A program made the position numbers and the translations under genes. A stretch of DNA of 50,539 nucleotides from a virus, in the IMG/VR virus record IMGVR_UViG_3300001920_000017, positions 1-50,539 of that record. One strand, given 5' to 3'. Below the pieces are notes generated by a model, which saw only the letters and a list, made by a program, of their open reading frames with translations, made no database searches and was not told the DNA's origin. Each line of letters opens with the position of its first letter. Position 1 is the first letter of the stretch. This document shows positions 14,545 to 21,732 of this stretch, one piece after another.

Positions 14545-15971
14545 TGTGGGCGGCGCTGCTTTTGATGCTGATGCTGACCCGCGCTGAACTCGCCGCGCGG
14601 ATTCTGGCGTTGCCAGCCAGCGAGCGCGCCACAGCGTTCGCGCACCTGCAGCGCGTGGCCCCGGCACGTGCCGTGGGCGCGGCGGGCACGGTGCTGCTCC
14701 GGTCGCTCCCGGTGGCGCGCACGATCCCCGCGTGGGCCGAACCGCTCCGAGGCGCGACGCGCTACAAGGGCGCCAAGGGAGGCCGTGGGTCCGGTAAGTC
14801 GCATTTCTTCGCGGAAGAGTTGGTCGAGCGCGCGGTCGCGAACCCCGATTACCGCGCGGTCTGCGTCCGCGAGATTCAGCGCTCGCTCGAGTTCTCGGCG
14901 AAAGCGCTGATTGAAAAGAAGATTCGGACGCTCGGGGTCAGCTCGCAATTCGAGATCACGGCCCGCATGATCCGCCGCCGCGGCGGGTCGGGGCTCATCA
15001 TCTTCGAAGGCCTGCAGGACCACACGGCCGATACGCTCAAGTCACTCGAAGGCTTCGACCTCGCGTGGGTCGAAGAAGCGCAGAGCTTGTCCGAGGGGTC
15101 GATCGACGCGCTACTGCCGACGATCCGCGCGCCGGGATCCGAGGTGTGGTTCTCGTGGAACCCGAAGCGCAAGACCGACCCGGTCGACGCGATGTTCGAC
15201 GCGGCCGAGGACCCGTCGATGGTGTGCGTGCACACCACGTATCTCGACAACCCGTTCTGCACGGACGAGCTACGCGCCGAGGCCGAGCGCCTCAAGGCGA
15301 GCGACCCGGACAAGTACAATCACGTGTGGCTCGGTGGCTACGACACGGGCGGCAAAGGGCGCGTGTACAGCCGGTTCATGGCGCGCCCGTTCCCCGAGGG
15401 CAACATCGATCCGAGTGTGCGCGACCTCGGCGGCACGATCTACATCGGCCAGGACTTCAACGTGAACCCGATGGCCTCGGTGTTCGCGTGTAAGGTGGCG
15501 GACGAGTGCCACATCTTCGACGCGTGGGCCGTCGAGACGTCGAACACCACCGAAGTGTGTGAAGCGGTGAAAGCGCAGTTCCCCGGGCGCGACATCGTCT
15601 TCTGCCCCGACCCCGCCGGCAACCAGCGCCGCAGTAGCACGACGCGCGTCGGGCAAACGGACTTCACGATCATTCGCAGCTTCGGGTTTCGCCTGCACGC
15701 GCCGCCCAAGCACCCGGCGGTGGTGGATCGCGAGAACAACGCGAACCAGATGTACGAGCACAACGGGCGCCGCCGCGTGCGCATCAGCCCCAAGGCGTCG
15801 GTGCTCATCGAGGCGCTCAACGGCCTCAAGTACAAGCCCGGCACCAACCTCCGCGACAAGTCGTCGTACCACGATCACGTGTGCGACGCCGCCGACTACC
15901 TCCTGTGGCAGGAGTTCAACGTGCTGCAACAGAACCGTGCGACCGTGACCACCTTCGCTGTGAGCGGCTGA
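14544..15971 (+). CDS. terL: Large terminase subunit
   Basis: 475 residues. The ATPase half has Walker A G-G-R-G-S-G-K-S (79-86), Walker B F-D-L-A-W-V-E-E (171-178) and a coupling motif S-W-N-P (204-207). The RNase H-like nuclease half starts near residue 298 with I-G-Q-D-F-N-V-N-P and carries further acids in F-C-P-D-P and H-D-H-V-C-D-A. This is a complete motor that cuts and pumps DNA into the prohead through the portal. A later ATG (14565 or 14571) would remove the hydrophobic L-L-L-M-L-M start, but the TGATG overlap favours 14544. Confidence 0.95.
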   Translation: MWAALLLMLMLTRAELAARILALPASERATAFAHLQRVAPARAVGAAGTVLLRSLPVARTIPAWAEPLRGATRYKGAKGGRGSGKSHFFAEELVERAVANPDYRAVCVREIQRSLEFSAKALIEKKIRTLGVSSQFEITARMIRRRGGSGLIIFEGLQDHTADTLKSLEGFDLAWVEEAQSLSEGSIDALLPTIRAPGSEVWFSWNPKRKTDPVDAMFDAAEDPSMVCVHTTYLDNPFCTDELRAEAERLKASDPDKYNHVWLGGYDTGGKGRVYSRFMARPFPEGNIDPSVRDLGGTIYIGQDFNVNPMASVFACKVADECHIFDAWAVETSNTTEVCEAVKAQFPGRDIVFCPDPAGNQRRSSTTRVGQTDFTIIRSFGFRLHAPPKHPAVVDRENNANQMYEHNGRRRVRISPKASVLIEALNGLKYKPGTNLRDKSSYHDHVCDAADYLLWQEFNVLQQNRATVTTFAVSG

Positions 15972-17590
15972 TGGCTGACGCGACCCCTGTCCGTACCATT
16001 GCGGCCGACGCGCCGTCCGGCGCCCGCCCCAGTTTCGAGCGCCCGGAGTACGTGGCCGGCAAGCCCGCGCGCCGCCTGTCGCGCGCGATGATGGAGGGTA
16101 CGCGCGGCATCCGCGCGCTGGGCGAAGAGGCCATGCCCAAGTGGCCGGGTGAAGACGCCGGGTTCTACAAGATCCGCGCGAGCATCGTGCGCGTGGCGCG
16201 TTACTACAAGCGCACCGTGCAAGCGATTGTTGGCATGGTGGTCGGGACGCCGCCCACCCTGGCGGAGGGCACCGCGCCGATCCTCATCGAGGACGCCGAG
16301 GACATCGACGGCCAGGGCACGCACTTCGAAGTGTTTGCGCGTCGGACCACCTTGGAAGCGGCGGTGGGCGGATACTCGGCGATCCTCGTGGATGCGCCGC
16401 CGGTGCCATTGGGGATGGTGCTCACGCTCGCGGATGAGCAGGCGCTGGGGCTCCGGCCGTACTGGGCGTTGATCCGCGCGGAACAGATCATCAACTGGGT
16501 CGTGGAAGCGCCCGACTGGCTCGCACTCCTCACCGCGTGGCAACAGCGCGCGTTGACAACGGACCAAGTGCGACGGCTCGCCCGGCACATGGTCACCCGG
16601 CAAGTCACGATTCACGAACCCGCCGATGTGCGCGACGGCGACTTCGGCGTGCGCACGGTGAACCGGTACCGGGTGCTGACCCTCGACACGAACGGCGTGC
16701 GGTTCGCGATTTGGGAGCAGCGGCAGGCGCAAGGCGCGACGGGCGAGCACTACGCGCTGATCGCCGAGGGGCCGATGCTGGGCGGCAAGCGTCAACCGCT
16801 GCCGGCCATCCCGCTGTCCATTGCCTACTCCCAAGAGCCGCAGGCGCCGTTTGTCTGCGAGCCGCTCGCCCAGCCGGTCGCCGAGCTCAACCTCGACCAT
16901 TACCAGCTCTCGGCTGAACGGCGCTACCTGCTGCGCATCACGCACGCGCCGACGCTCGGCCTGTTCGGCTTCGAGGACGACCTCGACGAGCAGGGCAACC
17001 CGAAGCCGATCGCCGTGGGCCCCAACGCGGTGCTCAAGTCGCGCAACCCGGACGCGGATGCCAAATGGATTTCGGCCGAGGCCGGGGCGCTGTCCGAGAG
17101 CCGCGAGGAACGCGACGACGTGGTGGAGCAGATCGCCGCGATTGGCGCGTCGTTCCTTGGCCGTGATGAGCAGCGCGGCGCAGAGACCGCGCGCGGCCGG
17201 GCGCTCGACATGGCGGCCGAACACCAGATGCACGCGCTGTTGGGGCGCGGCGTCCAGGATGCGCTTGAGCAGGCGTGGGTGTTCCACGCGCACCATCGCA
17301 ACGTGGACCCGCCGAGCATCGAGATGCACACCGTCCAGGTGGCGCCCGAGGTCAATCCGCAGGTCGCGCAGCTCCTGTGGCAGGCGGTCATCGAAGAGCG
17401 GCTCGACATGGACCAGTGGCTCGCCTATCTGCGCACGGGGGTCGTCCCGCAGACCTTCGAGCGGGACGCGGCCGAGATCCTCGCCGCCGCGGAAGCGGCA
17501 CGTGCTGCCGAGGCGGAACGCAAGCGGCAGCAGGGCGGCACGGAGCCCCCCGACGACGATCCGGCCCGCGCACTCGATCAGGCCGCGTAG
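15971..17590 (+). CDS. Portal protein, DUF4055-like
   Basis: 539 residues, close to the usual length. The order of motifs fits DUF4055 portals: an early helical segment with Y-K-I-R-A-S, then R-Y-W-A-L-I-R-A-E-Q-I-I-N-W, then P-A-I-P-L-S, then L-N-L-D-H-Y-Q-L-S-A-E-R-R-Y, and a long C-terminal helical tail. It forms the dodecameric ring at one capsid vertex. It directly follows the large terminase gene (one-base overlap) and precedes the small genes that lead to the MuF head protein, the standard order. A charged Gln/Pro tail closes the protein. Confidence 0.87.
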   Translation: MADATPVRTIAADAPSGARPSFERPEYVAGKPARRLSRAMMEGTRGIRALGEEAMPKWPGEDAGFYKIRASIVRVARYYKRTVQAIVGMVVGTPPTLAEGTAPILIEDAEDIDGQGTHFEVFARRTTLEAAVGGYSAILVDAPPVPLGMVLTLADEQALGLRPYWALIRAEQIINWVVEAPDWLALLTAWQQRALTTDQVRRLARHMVTRQVTIHEPADVRDGDFGVRTVNRYRVLTLDTNGVRFAIWEQRQAQGATGEHYALIAEGPMLGGKRQPLPAIPLSIAYSQEPQAPFVCEPLAQPVAELNLDHYQLSAERRYLLRITHAPTLGLFGFEDDLDEQGNPKPIAVGPNAVLKSRNPDADAKWISAEAGALSESREERDDVVEQIAAIGASFLGRDEQRGAETARGRALDMAAEHQMHALLGRGVQDALEQAWVFHAHHRNVDPPSIEMHTVQVAPEVNPQVAQLLWQAVIEERLDMDQWLAYLRTGVVPQTFERDAAEILAAAEAARAAEAERKRQQGGTEPPDDDPARALDQAA

Positions 17591-17613
17591 CCACCCATCC
17601 ACGAGGAGCCCAC

Positions 17614-17928
17614 ATGTCGGAGCACACGCAGCACACGGAACCGGACGCCCCGCGCGTCGACGAACCGCGCTATCACACGATCGAGATTGCGGTGGGGCCG
17701 AGCCCGATGTCCGCCGAGGTGTTCCTCGACGGCAAGCGCTGGAAGGGCCTGCAGAGCATCGGGTTCGCGGTCGGTCCCGGCCAGGCGGTGGAAGTCACCG
17801 CGAAGTTCTGGGCCGACGTCAACGGCCGGTTTGTCTTGGAGCAACTGGAAGGCGCGCGCCTCGGCCGCCGGACGCCAGATGGCGCCATCTTGGCCCCGCA
17901 GGCTGACAACGGGGCGGCCCCGGAGTAA
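17614..17928 (+). CDS. Small hypothetical head-module protein
   Basis: 104 residues, beta-rich and acidic. Residues about 20-72 alternate strands (T-I-E-I-A-V-G, then A-E-V-F-L-D-G-K-R-W, then V-E-V-T-A-K-F-W). GAGGAG at 17603-17608 precedes the ATG. It has no known family. It sits between portal and MuF genes, where small accessory or decoration proteins are common, but nothing shows which. Confidence 0.6.
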   Translation: MSEHTQHTEPDAPRVDEPRYHTIEIAVGPSPMSAEVFLDGKRWKGLQSIGFAVGPGQAVEVTAKFWADVNGRFVLEQLEGARLGRRTPDGAILAPQADNGAAPE

Positions 17929-17936
17929 GCTATGAG

Positions 17937-18134
17937 ATGCCCCGCATCAATCCCGAGGACGCGCAGCGCCGGCACCGCACCGATACGCTCGGGGCCGTGT
18001 CGCGCGAGCTCGCGCACCCGGTGGCCACGTACTACCGCGCGCTCCGCGAAGAGGGCATCGAGCGCGACGTGGCCGTGCAGCTCGCCGCGGAGTATTCGCG
18101 CCTCCTGCTGGACGCGATCGCGGGGCCGGGGTGA
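17937..18134 (+). CDS. Small helical protein in the head module
   Basis: 65 residues, one long amphipathic region with R-R-H-R-T-D-T-L, then Y-Y-R-A-L-R-E-E-G, then L-L-L-D-A-I. It is not recognised. I chose ATG 17937 because the in-frame alternatives upstream are absent and the reading starts with a plausible basic N-terminus. It has no clear ribosome site. Confidence 0.5.
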   Translation: MPRINPEDAQRRHRTDTLGAVSRELAHPVATYYRALREEGIERDVAVQLAAEYSRLLLDAIAGPG

Positions 18135-18152
18135 TGTAGCTGGGGCGGCGGC

Positions 18153-18407
18153 GTGAACCGCCGCCAGCACGACTACGCGCTGCTGCGCTATCGAGATGGC
18201 CCGTCGATCACGTTCGCGTCGTCGGAGCGCGAGCGATTGGAGACGGCCGTCCGCGACGGCGCCCGCTGGTTTGAGGGCCTCGACGAATACGGCGGCAGCG
18301 TGCTCTGCTCTCTGGAGGGCGCCCGGGCCGTGCATCATTTCACGCCGGCATGTCTTGAGGCCTCCCGTGAAGAGGAGAAGGCCGAGCGCCTCGAGGGCAC
18401 ACTGTGA
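18153..18407 (+). CDS. Small hypothetical protein
   Basis: 84 residues from GTG 18153. It is a mixed beta and helix protein (Y-A-L-L-R-Y-R-D-G-P-S-I, then A-R-W-F-E-G-L). It ends in a charged Glu/Arg helix that overlaps the head-protein start by four bases. The family is unknown. Translational coupling to the head gene is likely from the overlap. Confidence 0.55.
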   Translation: MNRRQHDYALLRYRDGPSITFASSERERLETAVRDGARWFEGLDEYGGSVLCSLEGARAVHHFTPACLEASREEEKAERLEGTL

Positions 18408-20395
18408 GCCCCGCCGAACGCGCACAACGCCGCCTGCAGGCCTTGGCCGATGCGCTGGAGCCCCGGCTCCGTGACCGCTTCTTGCGCATGGCGCGTGTGC
18501 TCCCGCCCGACGAAATCGCGGACCTCGTGCGCCTGCTGGAAGCGGGCGACCTCGACGGCGCCGTGTCGCTGGTGTTCGATCGCTCGCAAGCGACGCAGGC
18601 GCTGACGACGATTCGCGCGGAGTTCGCCCGCGGCGTGGCCGAGGTGACGCAGCGCATTCAGCGTGACCTCACGCTCGTGGGCATTCGCGTGATCGTGCCG
18701 ATCTCGTCTCCCGCCCTGATCGAGCGCGTGCGCACGTGGGAGGACACCGCGTTCCGGCGGGTCAACGAAGAACTGCGCGCCGGATTGCGCGAGACGATCG
18801 CTACCGAGCTGCAGCGCGGCATCGGGCCGCGGCAGGTAGCCGTGGCGCTCAAAGGCCCGATCAGCCCGGTGGGGCTCACGGCGTACGACGTCCGCATCGT
18901 GCAGAGCTTTCGCGCGGCGCTCGAGGAAGGCCGGTACCGCGATGCGCTGCAGCGCGCGCTCCGAGATCGCCGCTCCGATCGCTCGCTCTTCGCGCGCCTC
19001 ACGAGCGGCAAGCCGCTGACGCCCCAGCAGATCGACCAGATGACGGCGGCATATCAGCGCAAGCTGGTGGCCTTCCGCGCCGAGACGTTCGCGCGCACCG
19101 CCGCAATCCAGGCGGCGAACGATGCGGCCCAGGCGTCATGGCTCGAAGCGGTAGCGCAGGGGCAAGTGCCCGAGGAGGAGGTGCGCCGGTACTGGATCGT
19201 GAGTGAGGATGAGCAGCTCTGTGCAACCTGCGCACCGATTCCGGGGCTCAACCCCGACGGTGTCGGGTTGCGTCAGCCGTTCATCACGCCGCTCGGGCCG
19301 CGCATGGGCCCGACGATGCACCCCAATTGCGTGCTAGGCGACACGCCGATCACCGCCAGTCCGGCTATTCATGCGGTGACGCAGCGGTTCTACGAGGGCC
19401 CCGTCGTGGTCATCGAGACGGCCGGAGGCAAGCGTCTCCGCTGCACCCCAAACCACCCGGTACTCACGCGGGGCGGTTGGGTTGCGGCGGGCGCGCTCGA
19501 CGTAGGTGATGATGTAGTCCGCTACCTCGGCCGTGATCGGGTGCCGCTTGTCGATCACGATCATCAGGACGTGGAACCCCATATTGAGCAGATAGCGCAG
19601 GCGGCGAGGCGAGCGGGCTGCATGCTTGCCGAAGAAGTGCCACTGTCCGCCGAAGATTTCCACGGCGACGGGATGGGCTCCGAAGTCGCAGTTGTATGGA
19701 CCAACCGCGATCTGCGGGATCACGTGGAACCCACGCTCTTGCAGAAGGCGCCACAGCACAACCTCGTGCTCGCTCATGCCGGTGCGGTCGGCTTGTCGAG
19801 TGAGAGCACGCCGGATCTTCTCGGTCATGCCGGGCGTCCTGCCCTTGGCGGCGGCGTGCGCCTTGGCGAGTTGCAGCCGCCGAGCCTCGGGGTCTGTCTT
19901 GCGACTCCACTTGATGCGCTCGGACTCGGAGCTGTCTCGCACTTTCAGACCGAGCTTCTGCAGGCGTCGAATGATCGCGGGTCTAGATACACCGAAGTGA
20001 GCGGCCATCGCGAGCACCGAGTCCCCCCGCTCGTATCGGCGCCGGATCTCGTCAACGTCGATGGGCAGCATAAGGACACGGCTCGTTTCTTCGATGCGCC
20101 CGCGAATCGGGATACCGCGGCGGCGCAGGAAGTTTCGGACAGTCTGGGAGACTACGCCGTGCTCGCTGGCGAGCTGCTTCAGGGGCGCGCCGGCGAGGTA
20201 GCGCTGGATAAGATCGTCCGCATTGAGCGGGTCGAAGCGTGTTGCCATGTCTTCAACCTCGAAACTGAAGAGGGGTGGTACGCTGCTGATGGAATCATAA
20301 CACACAATTGCCGCTGCACCGTGTGGATGCGGAGAGAACGCGCCGGCGTCCGCCGTGCGCCTGCGCCGGGCAGCACCCGGTTTGTGTTTGCATGA
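18404..20395 (+). CDS. MuF-type phage head morphogenesis protein, interrupted by an intein
   Basis: 663-residue precursor. The N-extein (1-308) is a long helical protein ending in Q-L-C-A-T-C-A-P-I-P-G and M-H-P-N, and the C-extein (636-663) begins C-R-C-T-V-W-M. Joined, they restore the H-P-N-C-R-C-T motif of the MuF/SPP1 gp7 family, so the mature product is 336 residues. Known: these minor head proteins bind the portal and help assembly or DNA ejection. The intein (residues 309-635) must excise for this protein to be normal. The reading frame stays open through the whole insert, so a single precursor is translated. On the opposite strand the insert encodes a nuclease (separate entry). Confidence 0.9.
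   Translation: MSPAERAQRRLQALADALEPRLRDRFLRMARVLPPDEIADLVRLLEAGDLDGAVSLVFDRSQATQALTTIRAEFARGVAEVTQRIQRDLTLVGIRVIVPISSPALIERVRTWEDTAFRRVNEELRAGLRETIATELQRGIGPRQVAVALKGPISPVGLTAYDVRIVQSFRAALEEGRYRDALQRALRDRRSDRSLFARLTSGKPLTPQQIDQMTAAYQRKLVAFRAETFARTAAIQAANDAAQASWLEAVAQGQVPEEEVRRYWIVSEDEQLCATCAPIPGLNPDGVGLRQPFITPLGPRMGPTMHPNCVLGDTPITASPAIHAVTQRFYEGPVVVIETAGGKRLRCTPNHPVLTRGGWVAAGALDVGDDVVRYLGRDRVPLVDHDHQDVEPHIEQIAQAARRAGCMLAEEVPLSAEDFHGDGMGSEVAVVWTNRDLRDHVEPTLLQKAPQHNLVLAHAGAVGLSSESTPDLLGHAGRPALGGGVRLGELQPPSLGVCLATPLDALGLGAVSHFQTELLQASNDRGSRYTEVSGHREHRVPPLVSAPDLVNVDGQHKDTARFFDAPANRDTAAAQEVSDSLGDYAVLAGELLQGRAGEVALDKIVRIERVEACCHVFNLETEEGWYAADGIITHNCRCTVWMRRERAGVRRAPAPGSTRFVFA
19334..20248 (-). CDS. 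Antisense homing endonuclease nested in the intein (two HTH plus Vsr/DUF559-like nuclease)
   Basis: 304 residues. GAGG (20257-20260, minus strand) lies 8 bases before the ATG at 20248. Residues about 10-48 and 64-103 are two resolvase-type helix-turn-helix units (A-P-L-K-Q-L-A and S-V-L-A-M-A-A at first helices). A basic linker follows. Residues about 158-268 form a PD-(D/E)XK-like domain: E161, C-D188-F, V-A-V-E197-I, W203-H204, then V-L-M-I-V-I-D. This is the layout of Vsr-like and DUF559 nucleases. Its codon boundaries coincide with those of the sense intein. By hand count over residues 151-270, 96 of 120 codons end in G or C here against 83 of 120 in the sense reading. Its stop (TAG) is the complement of Leu codon CTA at intein residue 3. 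The ORF is also open upstream to 20404. Confidence 0.83.
   Translation of the reverse strand: MATRFDPLNADDLIQRYLAGAPLKQLASEHGVVSQTVRNFLRRRGIPIRGRIEETSRVLMLPIDVDEIRRRYERGDSVLAMAAHFGVSRPAIIRRLQKLGLKVRDSSESERIKWSRKTDPEARRLQLAKAHAAAKGRTPGMTEKIRRALTRQADRTGMSEHEVVLWRLLQERGFHVIPQIAVGPYNCDFGAHPVAVEIFGGQWHFFGKHAARSPRRLRYLLNMGFHVLMIVIDKRHPITAEVADYIITYVERARRNPTAPREYRVVWGAAETLASGRLDDHDGALVEPLRHRMNSRTGGDRRVA
20257..20299 (-). promoter_or_regulatory. Possible minus-strand promoter and ribosome site for the nested endonuclease
   Basis: Minus strand: TATGAT at 20294-20299 is a good -10 element, in an unusually AT-rich patch that encodes the intein end G-I-I-T-H-N with rare ATA and ACA codons. GAGG at 20257-20260 is well placed for ATG 20248. 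No convincing -35 hexamer was found, so the promoter call is weak, while the ribosome site is better supported. If real, the intein carries its own expression signal. Confidence 0.35.
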
Positions 20396-20402
20396 GGTTC
20401 CC

Positions 20403-20711
20403 ATGCAGAAGACCGTCAGACTCCATCCGCCTGATGTACCCGCGCCGACGATTGCAACAATTCACGTCGACGAGAAGGCCGCAGCGAAGTTGCTGGAAGG
20501 TGAGGAGAGCCACGAAACCGCGCCGCCCGCGAAGCCGGCGCCGAACGCGATCGTAACCCGCGCCGCGTTCGAGGCCGCGCGCACCTCGGGCACGTGGACG
20601 CATGACGACCCGTCGACGGCGCTGTGGCTCAACAGCACGTTCGCCGCGAAGGGCGTGGATGCCGACGCGCTCACGGCCTCGCTCGCACTCCACGGCGTGG
20701 TGGTGCAGTAA
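20403..20711 (+). CDS. Small hypothetical protein after the head gene
   Basis: 102 residues, acidic and Pro/Ala-rich. The first half looks disordered (P-P-D-V-P-A-P-T, E-T-A-P-P-A-K-P-A-P). The second half contains a helix with W-L-N-S-T-F-A-A-K-G. A GAGG lies five bases before ATG 20403. A terminator hairpin follows the stop closely, so this is the last gene of the portal-head transcription segment. Family unknown. Confidence 0.6.
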   Translation: MQKTVRLHPPDVPAPTIATIHVDEKAAAKLLEGEESHETAPPAKPAPNAIVTRAAFEAARTSGTWTHDDPSTALWLNSTFAAKGVDADALTASLALHGVVVQ

Positions 20712-20725
20712 GGACCGCGCATGGA

Positions 20726-20748
20726 ACGGGGCCCCTGACGGGCCCCGT
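20726..20748 (+). terminator. Terminator-like hairpin before the scaffold gene
   Basis: A 9-bp perfect stem (20726-20734 with 20740-20748) around a 5-base loop, in GC-rich form, followed by a weak pyrimidine run ctccctttc. It lies 15 bases after the stop of the preceding gene and close before the scaffold gene. The same GGGGCC/GGCCCC core is used in the hairpin at 37038-37062, so the phage seems to use one terminator style. Its strength is uncertain without a longer T tract. Confidence 0.7.
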
Positions 20749-20826
20749 CTCCCTTTCGGCCCTCTAGGATCGCGCGTGATGTGGTCGCATGATGCGGCAT
20801 CACCTTGCAACCCCTGAGGGGACGCG

Positions 20827-21552
20827 ATGCTCAAGACGTATGACACGAAGGACGCGGTACCCGAGTCGTTGCGCGACGCGGCCGTGGAAACGAAGGACGG
20901 CAAGTGGGCGGCCTGGGATGTCTCCGGCCTCAAGCAGAACGCCGACAGCTTGCTCAACGAGAAGAAGCAGGTGCAGCAGAAGTACGAGGACTTGTCGAAA
21001 GCGCTCGGTGGGCTGAGCCCAGAGCAGATCGCCAAGTATCGCGAAGAGATGGCGCGCGCCGAAGACGAGCACGCGCGGAAGGCCGGCGACTTCGACAAGC
21101 TCCTCGAGAAGCGCGTAGGCGAGACTAAGGCGGAATACGAAAAGCGCATCGCCGAGCTCGAGCCGTACCGCAAGAAGTATTTCGATCGCGAAGAAGAAAT
21201 CGCGATCCGGTCGGCCGCCGCAAAGGCGGGCGTGCCGGCCGAGGATCTCGATCACGTGGTGCTGCTCACCCAGGGCCGCCGCGTGCGGTATGACGAGAAG
21301 AGCGGCAAAACGGTCGTGCTCGACCGCGACGGCGACGTCACGGGGCTCACGGTGGAGAAATTCTTCGCTGAGACCTTCAAGGCCGAAGCGCCGAAGTTCT
21401 ACGGACCGCAGGGCGGTTCGGGTGGGGGCGCGGGCGGCAGCACGGGGGGCAAGGGCAGCGCGAATGGCGCGCCCACCGTGACGGACGACCGGAGTTTCTT
21501 GGCCAACGTCGACAAGATCGCCAGTGGCGAAGTGAAGGTCGCCGTCAGCTGA
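20827..21552 (+). CDS. Phage scaffolding protein
   Basis: 241 residues, acidic and highly helical. Residues about 35-130 are a continuous charged coiled coil (N-E-K-K-Q-V-Q-Q-K-Y, then L-L-E-K-R-V-G-E-T-K). A small globular part follows at about 135-195, then a Gly/Ser-rich linker and a short C-terminal helix. Placed directly before the coat gene, this matches tailed-phage scaffolds, which co-assemble with coat protein inside the prohead and leave before packaging. A GAGGGG run precedes the ATG. Confidence 0.8.
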   Translation: MLKTYDTKDAVPESLRDAAVETKDGKWAAWDVSGLKQNADSLLNEKKQVQQKYEDLSKALGGLSPEQIAKYREEMARAEDEHARKAGDFDKLLEKRVGETKAEYEKRIAELEPYRKKYFDREEEIAIRSAAAKAGVPAEDLDHVVLLTQGRRVRYDEKSGKTVVLDRDGDVTGLTVEKFFAETFKAEAPKFYGPQGGSGGGAGGSTGGKGSANGAPTVTDDRSFLANVDKIASGEVKVAVS

Positions 21553-21732
21553 GCTGAGCGCGCTGCGGCGCGAAGAAGGTGCAGGGCCGAACCGCTGAGC
21601 GGACGGCAGTAGGTCCGTAGTCCAGCGACGCGTTGAGCGCGTGCTGATTCGCCCCTCGGGGCTTTCGGTGCGTCTCGACGCGTTCGCATTTGGGCGAGCC
21701 ATCGAGCGCCAGCACTCTCAGGAGTCACTCAG
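21553..21732 (+). other. Intergenic leader before the coat gene, with small hairpin
   Basis: 180 bases without a gene. It contains a short GC hairpin (GCCC-CTCG-GGGC at 21651-21662) followed by TTT, and a coat-gene ribosome site GGAG at 21719-21722. A small attenuator or mRNA stabiliser before the highly expressed coat gene is plausible. I see no promoter match. Confidence 0.35.

Larger units (their letters stand above)
19328..20308 (+). other. Class 1 intein in the MuF head protein, with nested antisense endonuclease
   Basis: 327 residues. Block A starts C1-V-L-G-D-T-P-I. Block B is T40-P-N-H43 followed by W-V-A-A-G-A-L-D-V-G-D-D-V (51-63). Block F is H307-V-F-N-L-E-T and block G is G-I-I-T-H326-N327, followed by Cys +1 of the extein. 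All residues for canonical splicing are present. Only about the first 70 and last 21 residues resemble splicing domains. The middle (about 70-306) shows no LAGLIDADG, HNH or GIY-YIG endonuclease in the sense frame. Its composition (rich in His, Val, Leu, Gln and Arg) is unlike a normal domain. The opposite strand of that middle is an open nuclease gene in the same codon register. Confidence 0.92.

Noticed and set aside
19328-20308. A group I or II intron interrupting the head gene
   Set aside because: The frame is continuous across the insert and the ends show complete intein splicing blocks with Cys1, His-Asn and Cys +1.
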